Source: Lichina pygmaea (lineage: Eukaryota; Ascomycota; Lichinomycetes; Lichinales; Lichinaceae). Taken from it: DNA of 64,000 nucleotides. The position numbers and the translations under genes are program-made. The notes below the pieces were generated by a model. It searched no databases. It saw only the letters and a program-made list of their open reading frames with translations, and had not been told where the DNA came from. Numbering within the stretch: the first letter of the stretch is position 1; the number at the start of each line of letters is the position of its first letter. Shown here piece after piece: positions 1-11,518 of this stretch. The DNA lies in contig OY730173.1 of assembly GCA_963422465.1 (NCBI GenBank), forward strand, positions 1,488,001 to 1,552,000. The letters run 5' to 3'.

Positions 1-300
1 GTTGATTGTTGCACAGACATATACATACAGAATAGGGAGAGAGACTGCCTCGTTTGAGATTCTCTCCAATCGGGTTCCCTAGTGTAAATTCTGCTTGCGA
101 AGAGAGTCGCTTTATCAATCAGGAAGATGGGACACATTTCAAGCGATTCGGAGGTTGGTCTGGAATGGACCACACGGACGGAGGAATGTGCAGACCTAGG
201 GAGCATGTGAGCACAACACTGGTCCCAGGGCTTTTCTATCTTTCGTCGACTCACAAGATCGTCGTAAATTCATTCAATGCACTGTTTTAGGTCCATCTTC

Positions 301-1158
301 TTACCACACATGCTGCGGTGACACTCGATAGTCCTCGCCCCCCTCGCGAATATGCTCCCTGTCCTTGTCCCGCTCGAGAGCTTTGCGCATGTCGAACGCA
401 TCTTCCCCGTCCGCACCTCCTAGCGGATCGTCGCTGTAGTAGGAGATGACGCGGCGGAAGACGCTATATCTGCTCGGTTGTGAGTGATCTGTCAGTTTGG
501 TTATGCGTACGAGACCAGAGAGAAAATCAAAAGATCGAATCTACAGGAGATGATTGGAGATGGACGGTTGAAAGAAGGAAATGTTGATCGAGAGATACTG
601 TAGTGAGATGGAGATGCAACGAATTACTCCACGAGACTGAACGTACCCCATGCCCTTGTACATATGGATCGCCGCCTTGTTGCTCTCGCGGACGAAGAGA
701 TCGACGAACCAGGCGTCGTATTCATCCCCAACTCTCTCCAGACTACTGGTCAGTTGCCTCGCAAACCCGAGACGGCGCGCGGCCGGAGCGACCGTCAAGA
801 CGGTGATGTGTGCATGCCAAGGGAGGTAGCTCGGCGAATTTTGACTGAGATTTGGTGGGGAAGACTCGAGTTTGCCCATGACTGGAACGGAATCTTCTAT
901 CAGTAACCGTACGGACTGACACGAAATCCCTCGTGGGGATGTCACAGCAGATCAACCGGAATCGCCATAAAAGTTGGGGCTGTACGGACTGTAGGCATCG
1001 ACCTCGCCATGTGGCCCCTCGATGACGTTGAACAATGACGGCCATTTGGCGAGATATGTCAGGTAGAAGCTGATGTCGTAGTTTTCAGTCAGGCTATCTA
1101 GATTTGTGGGATTGAGTCGGAAGAGGTCCAGAGCCTCAAAGGGTCGGAGTGAGGACAT
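301..1158 (-). CDS. naa20: N-terminal acetyltransferase B catalytic subunit Naa20 (GNAT family)
   Basis: Three exons on the minus strand, 1158-990, 881-647 and 469-301, with introns 989-882 (donor GTCCGT) and 646-470 (donor GTACGT), encode 190 residues, close to the usual Naa20 length. The start is ATG at 1158, giving MSSLRPFEALDLFR, the conserved Naa20 beginning. The acetyl-CoA loop appears as TVAPAARRLGFA, followed by WFVDLFVRESN and MYKGMGYSVFRRVISYYS, and the family ending DAFDMRKAL. By family knowledge it is the catalytic subunit of NatB, which with Naa25 acetylates nascent proteins starting Met-Asp/Glu/Asn/Gln on the ribosome. Both introns restore conserved residues across the junctions (DAY-IMGK and KGMG-YSVF), so the model is well supported. 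The flanking 1-300 shows no gene. Confidence 0.95.
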
Positions 1159-2642
1159 GATAAGAGGGGGGCTAACAGAGTGGACTAGTTGATGGACTCG
1201 GGGGCGAAGCATGCTACGGCAAACGCGCTACGGTACATACTACCTTCGCGGCTATCGCGTCGAAGTCTGCACGTGTCATACGGTGCCGTACGGTACAGTA
1301 CCTTTCGTACTGTACATACGTACGTACTATCAGGTGCACTTAGTCTGGGCAAAGTGTGGCGTCGGGTGACCTCGACACTACGTATTACCTCAGCAACGAT
1401 AAGTCTTGACTGTGTCCACGAGCAATAGTGATAAATCTCGGAATAAAGCAATTTCAGGCCATTAGGGCTGAGCTGATCCGCTATACTGATAGAGTTTTGG
1501 TCTAGACCCAGAAGTTATAAGAATACGTGAAGATCTGCTCACTCGAAACAGCAAGTAGACCCAAGTGAAAATAGAAGTGATCTATACATACTCAAGTCGA
1601 AGGATATTTGAAATACTCGTGTCTATATTAGCCTAGCCGTGCAGTTGCAGCCGTAAGCGGCCAGCCGCCTCGCTGATGTAGCCAATTAAAAATGAGCATG
1701 CTCCTCCTCTTTGATTGCTTATTCAGAAAAGAATCTCATTCATTTGACACTCTCTACGTAACGTACAGCTTGAAATTTCGCCACAAGTAGAGGCCATTTA
1801 AGCGAGGTTCCTCGACGCCACACTTTGCTCAGACTAAGTGCACCTGATAGTACGGAAGTACATACGTAGCTTGTTGCCAGCAGGTACGAGTACAGCCGGG
1901 AGTGCAGGCGTGTGGCTAGTGTCACGATTGCCCAGAATAATACCCTTACTACGTTACTGTCGACTGGGGACTACAGAGAGTTGCCCGAGGATTTGCAGCG
2001 GTGTCGAGATCAGCCCTCCCCTGAGCGACGGCTAAATTGTTGTCTGCAGGCACGTGACGGTCTGCAGAGTTTTCCTCTTCTTCATTGTCGTCCCTCCTAG
2101 ATTGTAGTTAGGCAAGAGACGAATCTACACAGTTGACCGGTTGTCAGCTATCAGCACCTCTCCACATAGTCGACCGGCTGTCGGCTTTCAGTTACGTACG
2201 TATCGTAACCGGTGATACTCCACTGCTTGCCTTGCACAGCGTCATAAGGCTCTGGCTTGATAGAAAGGATCTTGGCTGTTCGATCCACTCCAAAAAGGGC
2301 CGATTCAGCCCAGGAAGCCACGATCAGTTCCCAAGGTCGAACACGGCTCGAGGACGTTGTCTTTGGATGCTACCATGGGGTATCAGGTCAAGCGGCAACA
2401 AGCTTAGATAACTCGAGCGATATCTCCAGCCACAGAGGGCGATGAGATTACTGCAGGCTTCGCTGTGGAATAGCGCCATACGTTCCCGACTCATGCTTGG
2501 CTATTAGTGGTAGGTCTCTTTGTGTACTGATACCCCGTCTCTGATTCCACGTCTTATTTGCCAATCCAAGCTTCCAAACTTGTTCGCTGAATCTCTTCAG
2601 TGCTTGATTAGTATCTGGGGTGTTCTAGACCAGAGCACGTTC
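1159..2642. other. Intergenic region with inverted-repeat element
   Basis: No supported gene. The stretch is the divergent promoter space between naa20 and the gene starting at 2643. It holds clustered GTAC palindromes (1280-1330, 1848-1870, 2195-2205) and the inverted-repeat element described separately. Confidence 0.6.
1327..1850. mobile_element. MITE-like element with about 50-bp terminal inverted repeats, TA-flanked
   Basis: The sequence at 1325-1374 recurs as its reverse complement at 1803-1852 with only a few mismatches and a small length difference at the inner end. The shared outer end reads TA then CTATCAGGTGCACTTAGTC. Both ends abut TA, as expected for Tc1/mariner-superfamily insertions. 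The roughly 420-bp interior has no supported ORF, so this would be a non-autonomous element. The family is not recognised. Confidence 0.65.
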
Positions 2643-4503
2643 ATGATGACCTTCAATATGCACTCTCCATCAACACCGCGAACACCCACCCATCAGCGTT
2701 ATCCGTCCTGCGTGGACGACACAGCATCGCCAAGCTATCACATGTACGACTACAGTCCCAGACGGGGTAGTGTGCACAGTAGAAAGTCGTCACTCAATTC
2801 GCCCTTTGCCCCTCAGACTCAACAGCAATCGCCCGACAGACGCGCATCTTTGAGCATGAACGGTTCGGCACATGGATTTGCCAGGACAGGGGCTCTCGAT
2901 ATGGTCGGATCGACACCAGCAGGGGGAAATGGCCCGGGATGTCTCGCGGATGAGCTTGCTGATGCGTGGGATGAAGACGGCGATGGCGACGGTGACGAGT
3001 CGATGGATCAGTACAGGGATGAGTCGCAGTTCGACGGATACGTCCGGCCAAGCAAAGACCACCAGCACCAAGATTGCCAGTCTTTTAGCCAGCCAGGCGA
3101 GGAGGATGCGGGTAGTTCACTTTGGAGCTATCGTCGACGAAGCACCGCAAGCGACCAGAGGAGTCCCACAACTGGTCCGGCTCCGTCAAGATATCATCGC
3201 CGACCAGCCCAACATCGTCAGCGCTCGAAGGCCGACGATGGCCGCTACAGCGATGAAGACGAGACCGATTTGGCTCACAACCCGAACGATCTGTCTCCAA
3301 GTATGGAGTCGCTGATCGCGGAAATTCAAATTCTAGCTCAAGAGGGCTCCCAATCATTCGACGGTGGGGCAGACGACGATGCGGACGCGCATATTGTGGA
3401 GAGGTTCATACATGGACTACGCGACCTCGGGGCTCAGGCCAACATCGAGGACGGGACTTCACGGTGATTTTCTCCGTTGCTCGCCCGGTGAAGGCCTCAA
3501 TGGCGGAAGCTCACAAGTCGCCGAGCCATGGACTGACGGGGTGCACGGTCTCTTTTCTAGGCTTGTGACGACGCACATGAACCTTGCGAATCAAACGGCG
3601 CAACATACTCGGACTCTTTACTCACTCTCCTACCCGTTGCTTTTCTCCTTTTCGCCGTCGTACGGCCCATCTCTCGCCGCCGCCGCTGCCGCTGCCGTCG
3701 ATGCTCCTACTCCGGCAATGGTCCTGGCAGAAGAACGACATGATGACGAGGACGACCTTGGTTCTCTGCTCGAACAGACGTCTCGCTTCATACCCAGCCC
3801 GGCCGACGTCAGCACCCGGCTTCATTCTCCCCCTCCCTACGATCTTGACAGCTCCTTTCCCCCACATTCACATCAACGTCAATCGTCAGACTCCCACCAG
3901 GCAACGCCGCTCTCGTCACTGACCCATCTATCGACCATTTCGACGTCGCTGGTGTCATCGCTCAGCTCCATCTCGGACACGATCCACATGTCCCGCCAGA
4001 CGACGTCACTTGCGTCACGCACTCTCAAAGCAGCACATGCGATGGTGGCCGAGATCACACGCGAACAAGCCATGGTTGAACAGAGCATCGACCGGATCGA
4101 AAAGGGCCAGTGGCAGGCAAGGCTGGAACGGCGAGAATGTCAGGAGATCTGTGCCGAAGTGCTGAGGGGGTTCGAGGAGGGGTGCAGAAAGGTGGAGGAA
4201 TGGTGGCAGGAACAGTTTGGCACAGCATCTTCGTTGGGAATGGGCGTCGAAACGGGTGGAGCAGCCGACGCCGGCGCTGATGAGAGCGCCGACCGAGAAG
4301 AGGACGACGTCACGAGTTCGGCATCGTCCTCGTCGCCGTCGTACTCTTCGTCGAACGTCGTCGGTCCGTCGACTCCCGCCACCGTGGTGACGACCTCCAC
4401 GACCGATAACTCGGGGCGGAGGAGGAGCAGGAACAGCATCGTCGATGTCACGCCGTGCATCTCTTCGCCGCTGTCTCCGGCATTCTATGCTTCTTCTTCA
4501 TAG
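2643..4503 (+). CDS. Conserved filamentous-fungal protein of unknown function, coiled C-terminal half
   Basis: Exons 2643-3463 and 3561-4503 around a 97-nt intron (GTGATT to TTCTAG) encode 587 residues. The start is the ATG pair at 2643/2646; upstream in-frame sequence has no ATG and looks like leader. Residues 1-200 are Ser/Pro/Gln-rich and disordered, with an acidic Asp/Gly patch near residues 105-120. From about residue 220 (LSPSMESLIAEIQILAQEG) through the exon junction (TSR-LVTTHMNLANQT) to residue 500 lies a helical region rich in Leu, Ser and Thr, containing SDTIHMSRQTTSLASRTL and a charged segment with Trp (KVEEWWQEQFG). The tail is Ser/Thr-rich. I recall similar mould proteins, some labelled pathway-specific nitrogen regulator, but no catalytic or DNA-binding motif is visible, so I assign no function. 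Confidence 0.8.
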
Positions 4504-4815
4504 CGAGAGAGAGAGAGGGAGAGAGGGAGAGAGGAAGAGGGAGAGAGGCGTTCGGTATATGAAGTAGAGCACAGGATGGTATCTTCCTTCCGTCCTTCCT
4601 GACTTTTGTCTTCTGTTTCAAAAGAAAGAAACAGATACTGTAATCTGTGTATAAAAAACTACGGCTGTCATGGTCAAGGGGTGTTTGACATGTTTTGGGT
4701 ATCTGTGGTGTTTACTGTACTTTGGGTACTTGCAGATTGGTTCGGCTTGTCCGCGTTCCCATCTTGCTGTGAGAGTGAGGTGTCGAGTACCAGCACAGAG
4801 TTGTACAGTACAGTA
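4504..4815. other. 3' flank with GA-rich simple repeat
   Basis: An imperfect GA/GGA microsatellite runs at about 4504-4550, followed by AT-richer sequence and GTAC palindromes near 4803-4820. No gene seen. Confidence 0.5.
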
Positions 4816-5561
4816 CCGTACCCGATCACATGACGGTCGATATCAGATAACGAGCAGTTAAGGGGCCCCCTTGATGAAATTTTGTATAAGTCCACTATCC
4901 TTGGTTGGAATCATCTCAAATTTTTATATTGGGTAGAGAATCATATAGAGAAGAGATATCGAGTAATAGAGCTCTAGTATACAAAGCGTGATTGCTTTCT
5001 CAGGACTCAATCATGTTAATTAGTTCTGGGGCCTCCTAATATTCCCACCTGTCATCTACATCATCAACATCAGAAGATGACTGTTTTGATTGGTGGATGA
5101 GTCTTTCTTGCAGTTGTTACAGCCTTCTGATCTTTTTCCACCTTCTCTGCCTGCTTCTACAAGGTGCTGTGTTCTGCACTTGAAACAAGACTTCCCAACA
5201 ATACATTCTGCAAGATCCTAGACAGTCTGGGGAGTCATAGACTATTCCTGGATGCTAAGGGCACCAACACACTCCACTAGCTTTACTTCCTGGGGTCTTC
5301 TGCTGATGTCAATGATGAAGATGACCGGTGGGAAGACAAGGAGGTCGCAAGGACTAAGTAATAAAGTTGAGTTCTGAGAAAACAGTCACGCTTTGTATAC
5401 TAGAGCTCTATTGCTTGTCATCTCTTCTCTATATGATTCTCTACCCAATATAAAAAGTTGAGATGATTCCAACCAAGGATAGTGGACTTATACAAAATTT
5501 CATCAAGGGGGCCCCTTAACTGCTCGTTATCTGATATCGACCGTCATGTGATCGGGTACGG
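4816..5561. mobile_element. Non-autonomous DNA element with about 196-bp terminal inverted repeats
   Basis: The left arm, 4816-5011, matches the reverse complement of 5366-5561 almost base for base; a few differences include aaattttt against aacttttt. The termini read CCGTACCCGATCACATGACG and are flanked by TA on both sides (4814-4815 and 5562-5563). The 350-bp interior has no long ORF. On the minus strand about 5230-5085 a short reading frame has paired cysteines (CFKCRTQH then CNNCKK), possibly a degraded zinc-binding fragment. Such long arms suit a foldback or MULE-like element, but the TA flank points to Tc1/mariner-like integration; the superfamily is uncertain. Confidence 0.85.
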
Positions 5562-5840
5562 TAGGTACATAGAGTACGTACGTATGTACAGTACGTAGGA
5601 GAGAGGAGGGCGCCTACCACAATGGCCAGGGATATTACGCATAGACACACAACTACGCTCAACTGTGACGGCGTTTCTCTACAAGAGCTTGGACAGCATC
5701 ACCAGGACTAGCAAGAACAATTATCAATTGCTACCCCGCGAGCTTTCCTCGCTCAGAGAAGAATTTCCGCGATGGTTCTAGCTAGGAAAGTTTTGTGCGA
5801 GCACCCCTCAACTGTGCGTGTCCACGTAGAGCCTACTCTT

Positions 5841-6880
5841 GATTGATTGATTGATCGAATTCCTACACCATTCTAGCGCTAGTGTATCTAGGCTACGCTG
5901 GGTCAACTATAGAATTAGGCTAGGAAAACTCAACCGAGTAAAAAACCTCTCCCTGCAGCGCCTCAGGCAGCGCTATCCTCTCGAGTAATCTACAGAACGT
6001 GGGGGGTGGCTGGTTAGTAACCAGTATCCAGCTGCTCCTGGGCCCAGGAGAACTGGGGGAGAACTCCGTGGCGTAGGATCCACGAGGTGAGGGCGGCGGC
6101 GGGCCGCGGGCGTGAGATCATCACCTGGTAGTCAGTAGTAGCAGCCGCAGTGTACAGACTGCGGCGTACTCGCTGCAGGCGTGGGCACTCCAGAACAACA
6201 TGCTTGGCCGTCTCCCACTGCGCTCCGCAGCAACAAGCCGGCGTCGGGTAGCCGGGGACTTGTCGCCTGCAGAGGAAGGCTGCCAGCCCGATCTTACCTG
6301 TGCGCATCTGCGTTAAGATGCTGCTTTGGGCCTTGGATAGGCCGGCGCGAAGCCGGAGAGATGCCCGGTACGGCATCCTGTCCGGCTTCCAGCCGTCTCC
6401 CCCTCCAGGATCTGGGTCCAGCAGCTGGATTCGAGGTGGGGGCCCACCGTGGAGCTCATGCCATCTCTCCCAGCACCATTGCTCCGATAGCAGGCGGGCC
6501 TGCCAGACTGTTCGTGGGGGGGTGCCTGAGGGTGGAGTGACTGCGGGGTGGCTGTCGGCCCATGGGGGCAGGCCCAGGGACCCCTTGGTGGATTCCAGTG
6601 GCCGCTGGGGCCAGAGGATTGACTCGGCCCAGTGGTGTCGTGCCTGGCCTGGTGAGATGTAGGCGCGGCGACGTCGGCCCGGTCGTCGGGCCAGCTGACG
6701 CTTGAGTCGTTCGCAGGCCTCTTGGATCTCTGTCCGGACTCCGGAGGCTTCCATCCTGACACGCGCCTGTAGCTGCAGTCGTGCCATGTGTGCCCGGAGG
6801 GGGGGAACAGCGGCCTCGCTCTCGAGATACACTGGGGGTAATGTCCCATCAGCACCAGTATTCAATTCCTCCAAATACAT
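5841..6880 (-). mobile_element. 5'-truncated LINE (Tad-like) 3' end, copy A
   Basis: On the minus strand a reading frame ending at 6014 carries the C-terminal zinc knuckle of LINE ORF2: CRRQVPGYPTPACCCGAQWE followed by HVVLECPRL, the C-x-C-H-C layout. It ends with a tail region related to copies B and C (LRHGVLPQFSWAQEQL). Upstream residues such as LESEAAVPPLRAHMARLQ resemble the region after the RT domain. No RT or endonuclease domain remains, so this is a truncated, non-autonomous copy. Its 3' tail, near 5841-5856, is a short GATT-type repeat on the plus strand. The upstream limit near 6880 is estimated from where protein similarity fades. Confidence 0.75.
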
Positions 6881-7301
6881 TTCAGGTTGTGAAAGTTGGA
6901 CTGAAGCTGAATTTGGAAGATGGACCAAGAACTGCAAATAGTACTTGACCCTGGCCCTGACTCTGGCCCTGACACTGACTTTGGTACTGACCTCGACACT
7001 AGCCCCGACCACTGTAGCTCGACTCCGTAAATCCCAGATCTGCAACTTGCATTGAAAATCAACTCAGACCAACAAAGATAGGATGGTGACTCGGACCAAA
7101 GGATAGGACATTCAAGTCGGACTGGAGATTTAGAACTGGAGCTTGGGGGGATAGTGGGAGCGGGAGGATCAGAAGGCCGGAATTCAGAAAGTGGAAAGTG
7201 GACAGTGAAGCTCTGAAAGTGGAGCTCAGTGGAGGTCGAAAGGTACTTGAAGAGCTTGGAAGATAAGAGCTTAGAAGGTAGATCTTGGAAGATGGAGCTG
7301 G

Positions 7302-7332
<31 letters not shown>

Positions 7333-7907
7333 AAGGGGGGATGTTGAGAATCCCGCCGAGAGTATGACTCGAGGGAAGGAATGGAAGCAAGGATGCTGCT
7401 GTATGGTGTGAACATGAATATGCAATCAAAAATATAAGTACAGTACTCATGTGAGTTACAACAATTCCCAAAAAACACCCCCTGAGAAGAACCATATCCT
7501 TCTCCCTGCAAGCAGTGTCCTTCTTCTTCTCCTTCTTTTTCTTCTTCTCTGGACCCAGTCTGGTGACAACTGATTACTATGAGCTTTTCCCTCTCCGCTC
7601 TCCACCCCCATCTTAACTGAAGAGCTCAAAATACAGCGGCGAGCAAGCGAGCGAGCAAGCAAGCAAGCTAAAGAGAGAGCCTAAGCTGAGATGGCCTGGG
7701 CTTGGCTTGGCTGGGCGGCAGAAGAATGTGAACAGCAACGACAATAACAAGGAGAGACGGACAAACAACAAGGAGAATGACGAACAGATAGAAGAGAGGA
7801 AGGAAAAAAATACGAGAAAAGGGTGAGTATATTGAAGATGGTGTTGCCATACGCTTGCCTTCCCTTTCTGCGTTCCAATTTCTGTCCAAAAAGCTCAAGC
7901 GCGCCGG
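6881..7907. other. Low-complexity region and eIF3a 3' flank, with a 28-nt G run
   Basis: Imperfect CTGGCCCTGACTC-type repeats lie at 6945-7005. An uninterrupted run of 28 G occupies 7305-7332, and purine/pyrimidine-biased stretches continue to 7800. No gene is supported; the proline-rich frames across the G run are artefacts of composition. Confidence 0.5.
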
Positions 7908-10900
7908 TTAGCCGCGGCCGCGGCCGCCGCGGAAAGCTCCCGGTCGATACCTCTGCGTCCCACCGTCACCGCTGCTGCCTGCCGTTGGCGCGCCCCTCCC
8001 TGCCGGAGCTTCGGCGGGCGAAGCGTCTCTCGCCCGAGGATCCCCCGAGGTGGAGAAGCGCGAGGCAGCGGCGCCGCCGGCGGGCGATTCGTCTCGAGAG
8101 GCCGGGCCTCCGACACCGCTGGCGCGGCTGTACGCGCCGGAGCCCGTCCTCGACCCGACGCTGTCCGCCGGAGATCCGTCACGGCCGGGGGACGTGCGCG
8201 GTGGCGGACCGGTGCCGCTACCACCCTCGGATGGCATCGCGAGTCGTCCACGGAGTTGTGGCGGCAAGAACTTCTTGTCGCCGGATGCCGTTCGTTCCAT
8301 GGCCGCACCGGCACCGGCCGTCTGGGCGAGACCCGACGTTCCGGCGCCTCCTGTCGCCGTCGCCGCCGCTGCTTTGGCCTCGCGATCGCGCCAGCTGGAC
8401 TTGCCCGTCGGGCCGGGCAGGTTCAGACGAGGCGGTCGAGCACCGGCGGACGTGTCGGCCGCAGCCGGCTCGACCGGACGGGCCGCCGTCGTCGGCGCGG
8501 CACCTGCAGCTGCAGCTGGCGCCGGCGGACGCTCTACGGCGCGAGGTTCGTCCCGTTTGGCCTTGCGGCGAGCGTCGGCCTCTTCTTCCCTCTGCCGCTG
8601 CCGCGCGGCCTGTTCGTCCAATTTCCTGCGTGCGATCCCACCATCAGCTCCATCGCCGCGGTAAGATGAGAAGACGACGACGACGATGATGATGATGACG
8701 GCGATATGAAAGGTCGACGTTTGGCTCCCTGCCTTACCTTCTTTGCTCCTCTCGGCGCGCCTTCTCGTCGGCCAGCTTCTGCCGCCTCTCTTCCTCTTGG
8801 GCCGCCTTCTCCTCGGCCTCGCGCTGCAGGCGCTCCTCTTCCTCGCGTTCGGCCCGCTCGCGAGCTTCACGCTCTCGTCGTTCGCGTTCCTTGCGCTCGC
8901 GCGCCTCCTTGCGCCGCCTGTCCATCTGCTTCTGGAGCTCCCTCTCGGCCGCCTTGCGCCGCGACTCGAACTCCTCGTGGCGCTTCGCCCGGACCTCGTC
9001 GCGGAAGGTCTCGTAGGGCGCCACCAGTCGACCGAGACGACGCTTGAGCGTGACGTCCTCTTCGTGCTTCTGCTTCGCCGCGCGCCGCATCTCCTCGGTG
9101 GCCTGGGTCCAGGCGGCGTGATCACGTTCCCGCTGGGCCGCGGCGTCGGCGGGCAGGTGCTTGACCTCCTCGCGCCGGAAGGCGCGTTCGAGGTGGTCGA
9201 TGCGCTTGCCCGTCACGCGCAGGCGCTCGCCGAGCTCGTTCTTCTCCTTCTCGAGCTGGGCCAGCTTCATGGCCCGGAGACGGTTCGAGTCGAGGTCGCC
9301 GAGGTCGACTTCGCTCACGTCGAGGCCCTTGCCGCCGCTCTTGAGCTCGTCGAGCTGCTTCTTGAGCTCCTCGCGGCGGATGCGATCCTGCTCGGCCTGG
9401 AGGCGCCGGCGCTCGCGCTCCTGGTGCTCGTCCGCGAGGCGCTTGTTCTCGGCCTCCTGCAGCAGCTGGGCGCGCCGCCGCTTCTGCAGGGCCTCCTCCT
9501 TCTCGCGCTGCGCGAGCGCGCTCGACGCCAGCTCCTTCTTCTTCTCGATGATGGCCTTGCGGGCCAGGGTCTCGACGTGCTCCTGCTCGGCGCCGGCCTC
9601 GGCCCGGGCCGAGGCGCGCGCCTTGGCCTGGGCGCGGGCGGCGCCGAAGGCCGGGTCGACGTGGCGGCAGGTCACGAACAGGGCCTTGGACAGGCGCGTC
9701 AGCTGGGACCGGACGATCTCGGACGGGGTGCTCTGCAGCTTCTGGACCGAGCCGATCTCGTGCTCGGCCGACGCGCCGGCGGCCCCGGCGGCGGACGAGC
9801 CTGGCTGAAGCGCCCTCGCGGACGAGAAGACGTCCGAGTCGAAGGTGAGCACGCCGACGGCGTGGTCGATGCGGATCGCGAGGTCGCCCTTCTTGCAGCC
9901 GTTCATGACGAACTTCTCGATCGTGGCGGAGGTGACGCGGTACGGGTCCGGGAACTGCGCGAGCTCGTACACGAACCCGAGCTGGACCGACTCGTACACC
10001 TGCGAGAGCTGCTGGAAGAGGCGGGTCAGGATGACCTGCTGCAGCGGCAGCACGTAGCGGCCCACGTCCGGGTCGGCGCCGATCTGGGACAGGATCGGCG
10101 CGATCTTGCGGCAGATGGACAGCGGGTGGAAGTCGACCTCGAGGATGTTGTAGAGGTCGCGGATCTCGGCCTTGGCGCGCTTGAGGATGCCCTTGCTCAT
10201 GGCGTCCTTGAAGAGGATGGCGCGGGTCGGGGCCTGGGCCATGCCGAGCAGGTTCGTGAGGCGGGCGTTCTTGTTCTTCTTGGCCTCGTCGACGTCGACG
10301 AGGGCGCCGCGCGAGCGGGTCGTGCTGATGACGGGGATGGCGAGAGCGGCGAGCAGCACGAAGGAGGCGGCCCGGGTCATGTCGGCCTCGGTGACGGAGG
10401 GGTTGTCCTTCTTGGGGCTCTGACCCGCCGCGACGGCGTTCGCGGACGTGCGCAGGAGGTTGTAGTAGCGGCTCCAGGCCGCGGCGTGGAAGAGGTAGTT
10501 CTCGCTGACGAGGAAGATGCGCGTCAGGCGCTCGTAGTAGTTGGCCATCATGATGTTCTTGGCCGGACGCTTGCTGAGGCTGAGCAGGGTGTGGATGTCC
10601 TCGACGCTGCGGAAGGCCTCCTGCCAGAGCTCGAGCTCGACGGCGACGTTGAGCTGGCGGAAGCGGGTGTCGAGGTGGCGCTGGAGCGTGTCGGCGTCGT
10701 TGAGGTTGATGGCGTGCATCTGCGAGGCGTACTTGGCCGCGTTCTGGACGTGGTTGCGCAGCAGCTCGCAGAGGCGACGGAACTCGGTCTTGCGGGCGTA
10801 CTTGAGGCAGAACTGGAAGGCCTGGAGGACGGTGGTGTGGTACATGATCTCGAGGCGCGAGTTGTTGCGAAGGATGTCGAGCACGGTGCGGTACGTCTCC

Positions 10901-11518
10901 CACAGGAACTTCAGCCAGGGCGTGACGATGGCACGGTCGGTCCGATCGCGAGACTGTTCGCCCGAGACGGTCGACAGCAGGATGGACTCGGGCGTCTCGG
11001 AGGCCTCCAGATCCTCGACGTTGGTCGTCGCCGAGTCGAGGGTCGACTGCACCTCATCCGCCTTCGCCTGGGCTTCCGTCACCTTCTTCTCGGCGAGTTC
11101 GATGAAGCGTTTCAACACCATCTAGGACGATCGGTCGTCAACATCGATGGTCGGAGCCAAGCGATCGAGGCGAGAGAATGGACACACCTCGATGGTGCCG
11201 ACGTTGGTGTTCTGCGCCATGTTCTTGTACTGGTATAGGCCATCCTTGGCCAGCTTGCCCTTGCGCAACTCGACCGCCAGCTCCACAAAGAGGAGCATGA
11301 CCGGCTCGAGGGACGCGAGCGGGCTGTTGCGAGACCTCTTCGAGGTGACATGTTCGTGGAGTAGCTGCAACGTGGCCTGGCTTTGGCCGACCGCGAGGAG
11401 TTCTTGGGCCCTCTGATGGGAGTCACCAGCTTCCGTCAGCAGCGGCCTGTTTGCGATCGCAGTGGACGAGACGAACCTTGAGAACGTTCTCGGGCTTCGC
11501 GTGCGGTGGAGGAGGCAT
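7908..11518 (-). CDS. tif32: Eukaryotic translation initiation factor 3 subunit A (eIF3a)
   Basis: Four exons: 11518-11477, 11412-11188, 11121-8738 and 8625-7908. The introns are 64, 66 and 112 nt. They encode 1122 residues, typical for fungal eIF3a. The start at 11518 gives [14 protein letters not shown], and splicing restores [22 protein letters not shown] and [17 protein letters not shown], all hallmark N-terminal eIF3a segments. A PCI domain spans roughly residues 330-510. The region from about 570 to 880 is highly charged Arg/Glu/Lys coiled coil, and the last exon is a Pro/Ala/Gly/Arg-rich disordered tail. By family knowledge eIF3a is the scaffold of eIF3 on the 40S ribosome, organising pre-initiation complex assembly and scanning. 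The gene is very GC-rich, which creates long open frames on the opposite strand that are not genes. Confidence 0.97.

Noticed and set aside
8743-11238. 831-residue open frame on the plus strand opposite eIF3a
   Set aside because: It is Leu/Gly/Val-rich shadow translation of a GC-rich, charged coding sequence. No domain is seen, and the minus strand is unequivocally eIF3a with correct introns.
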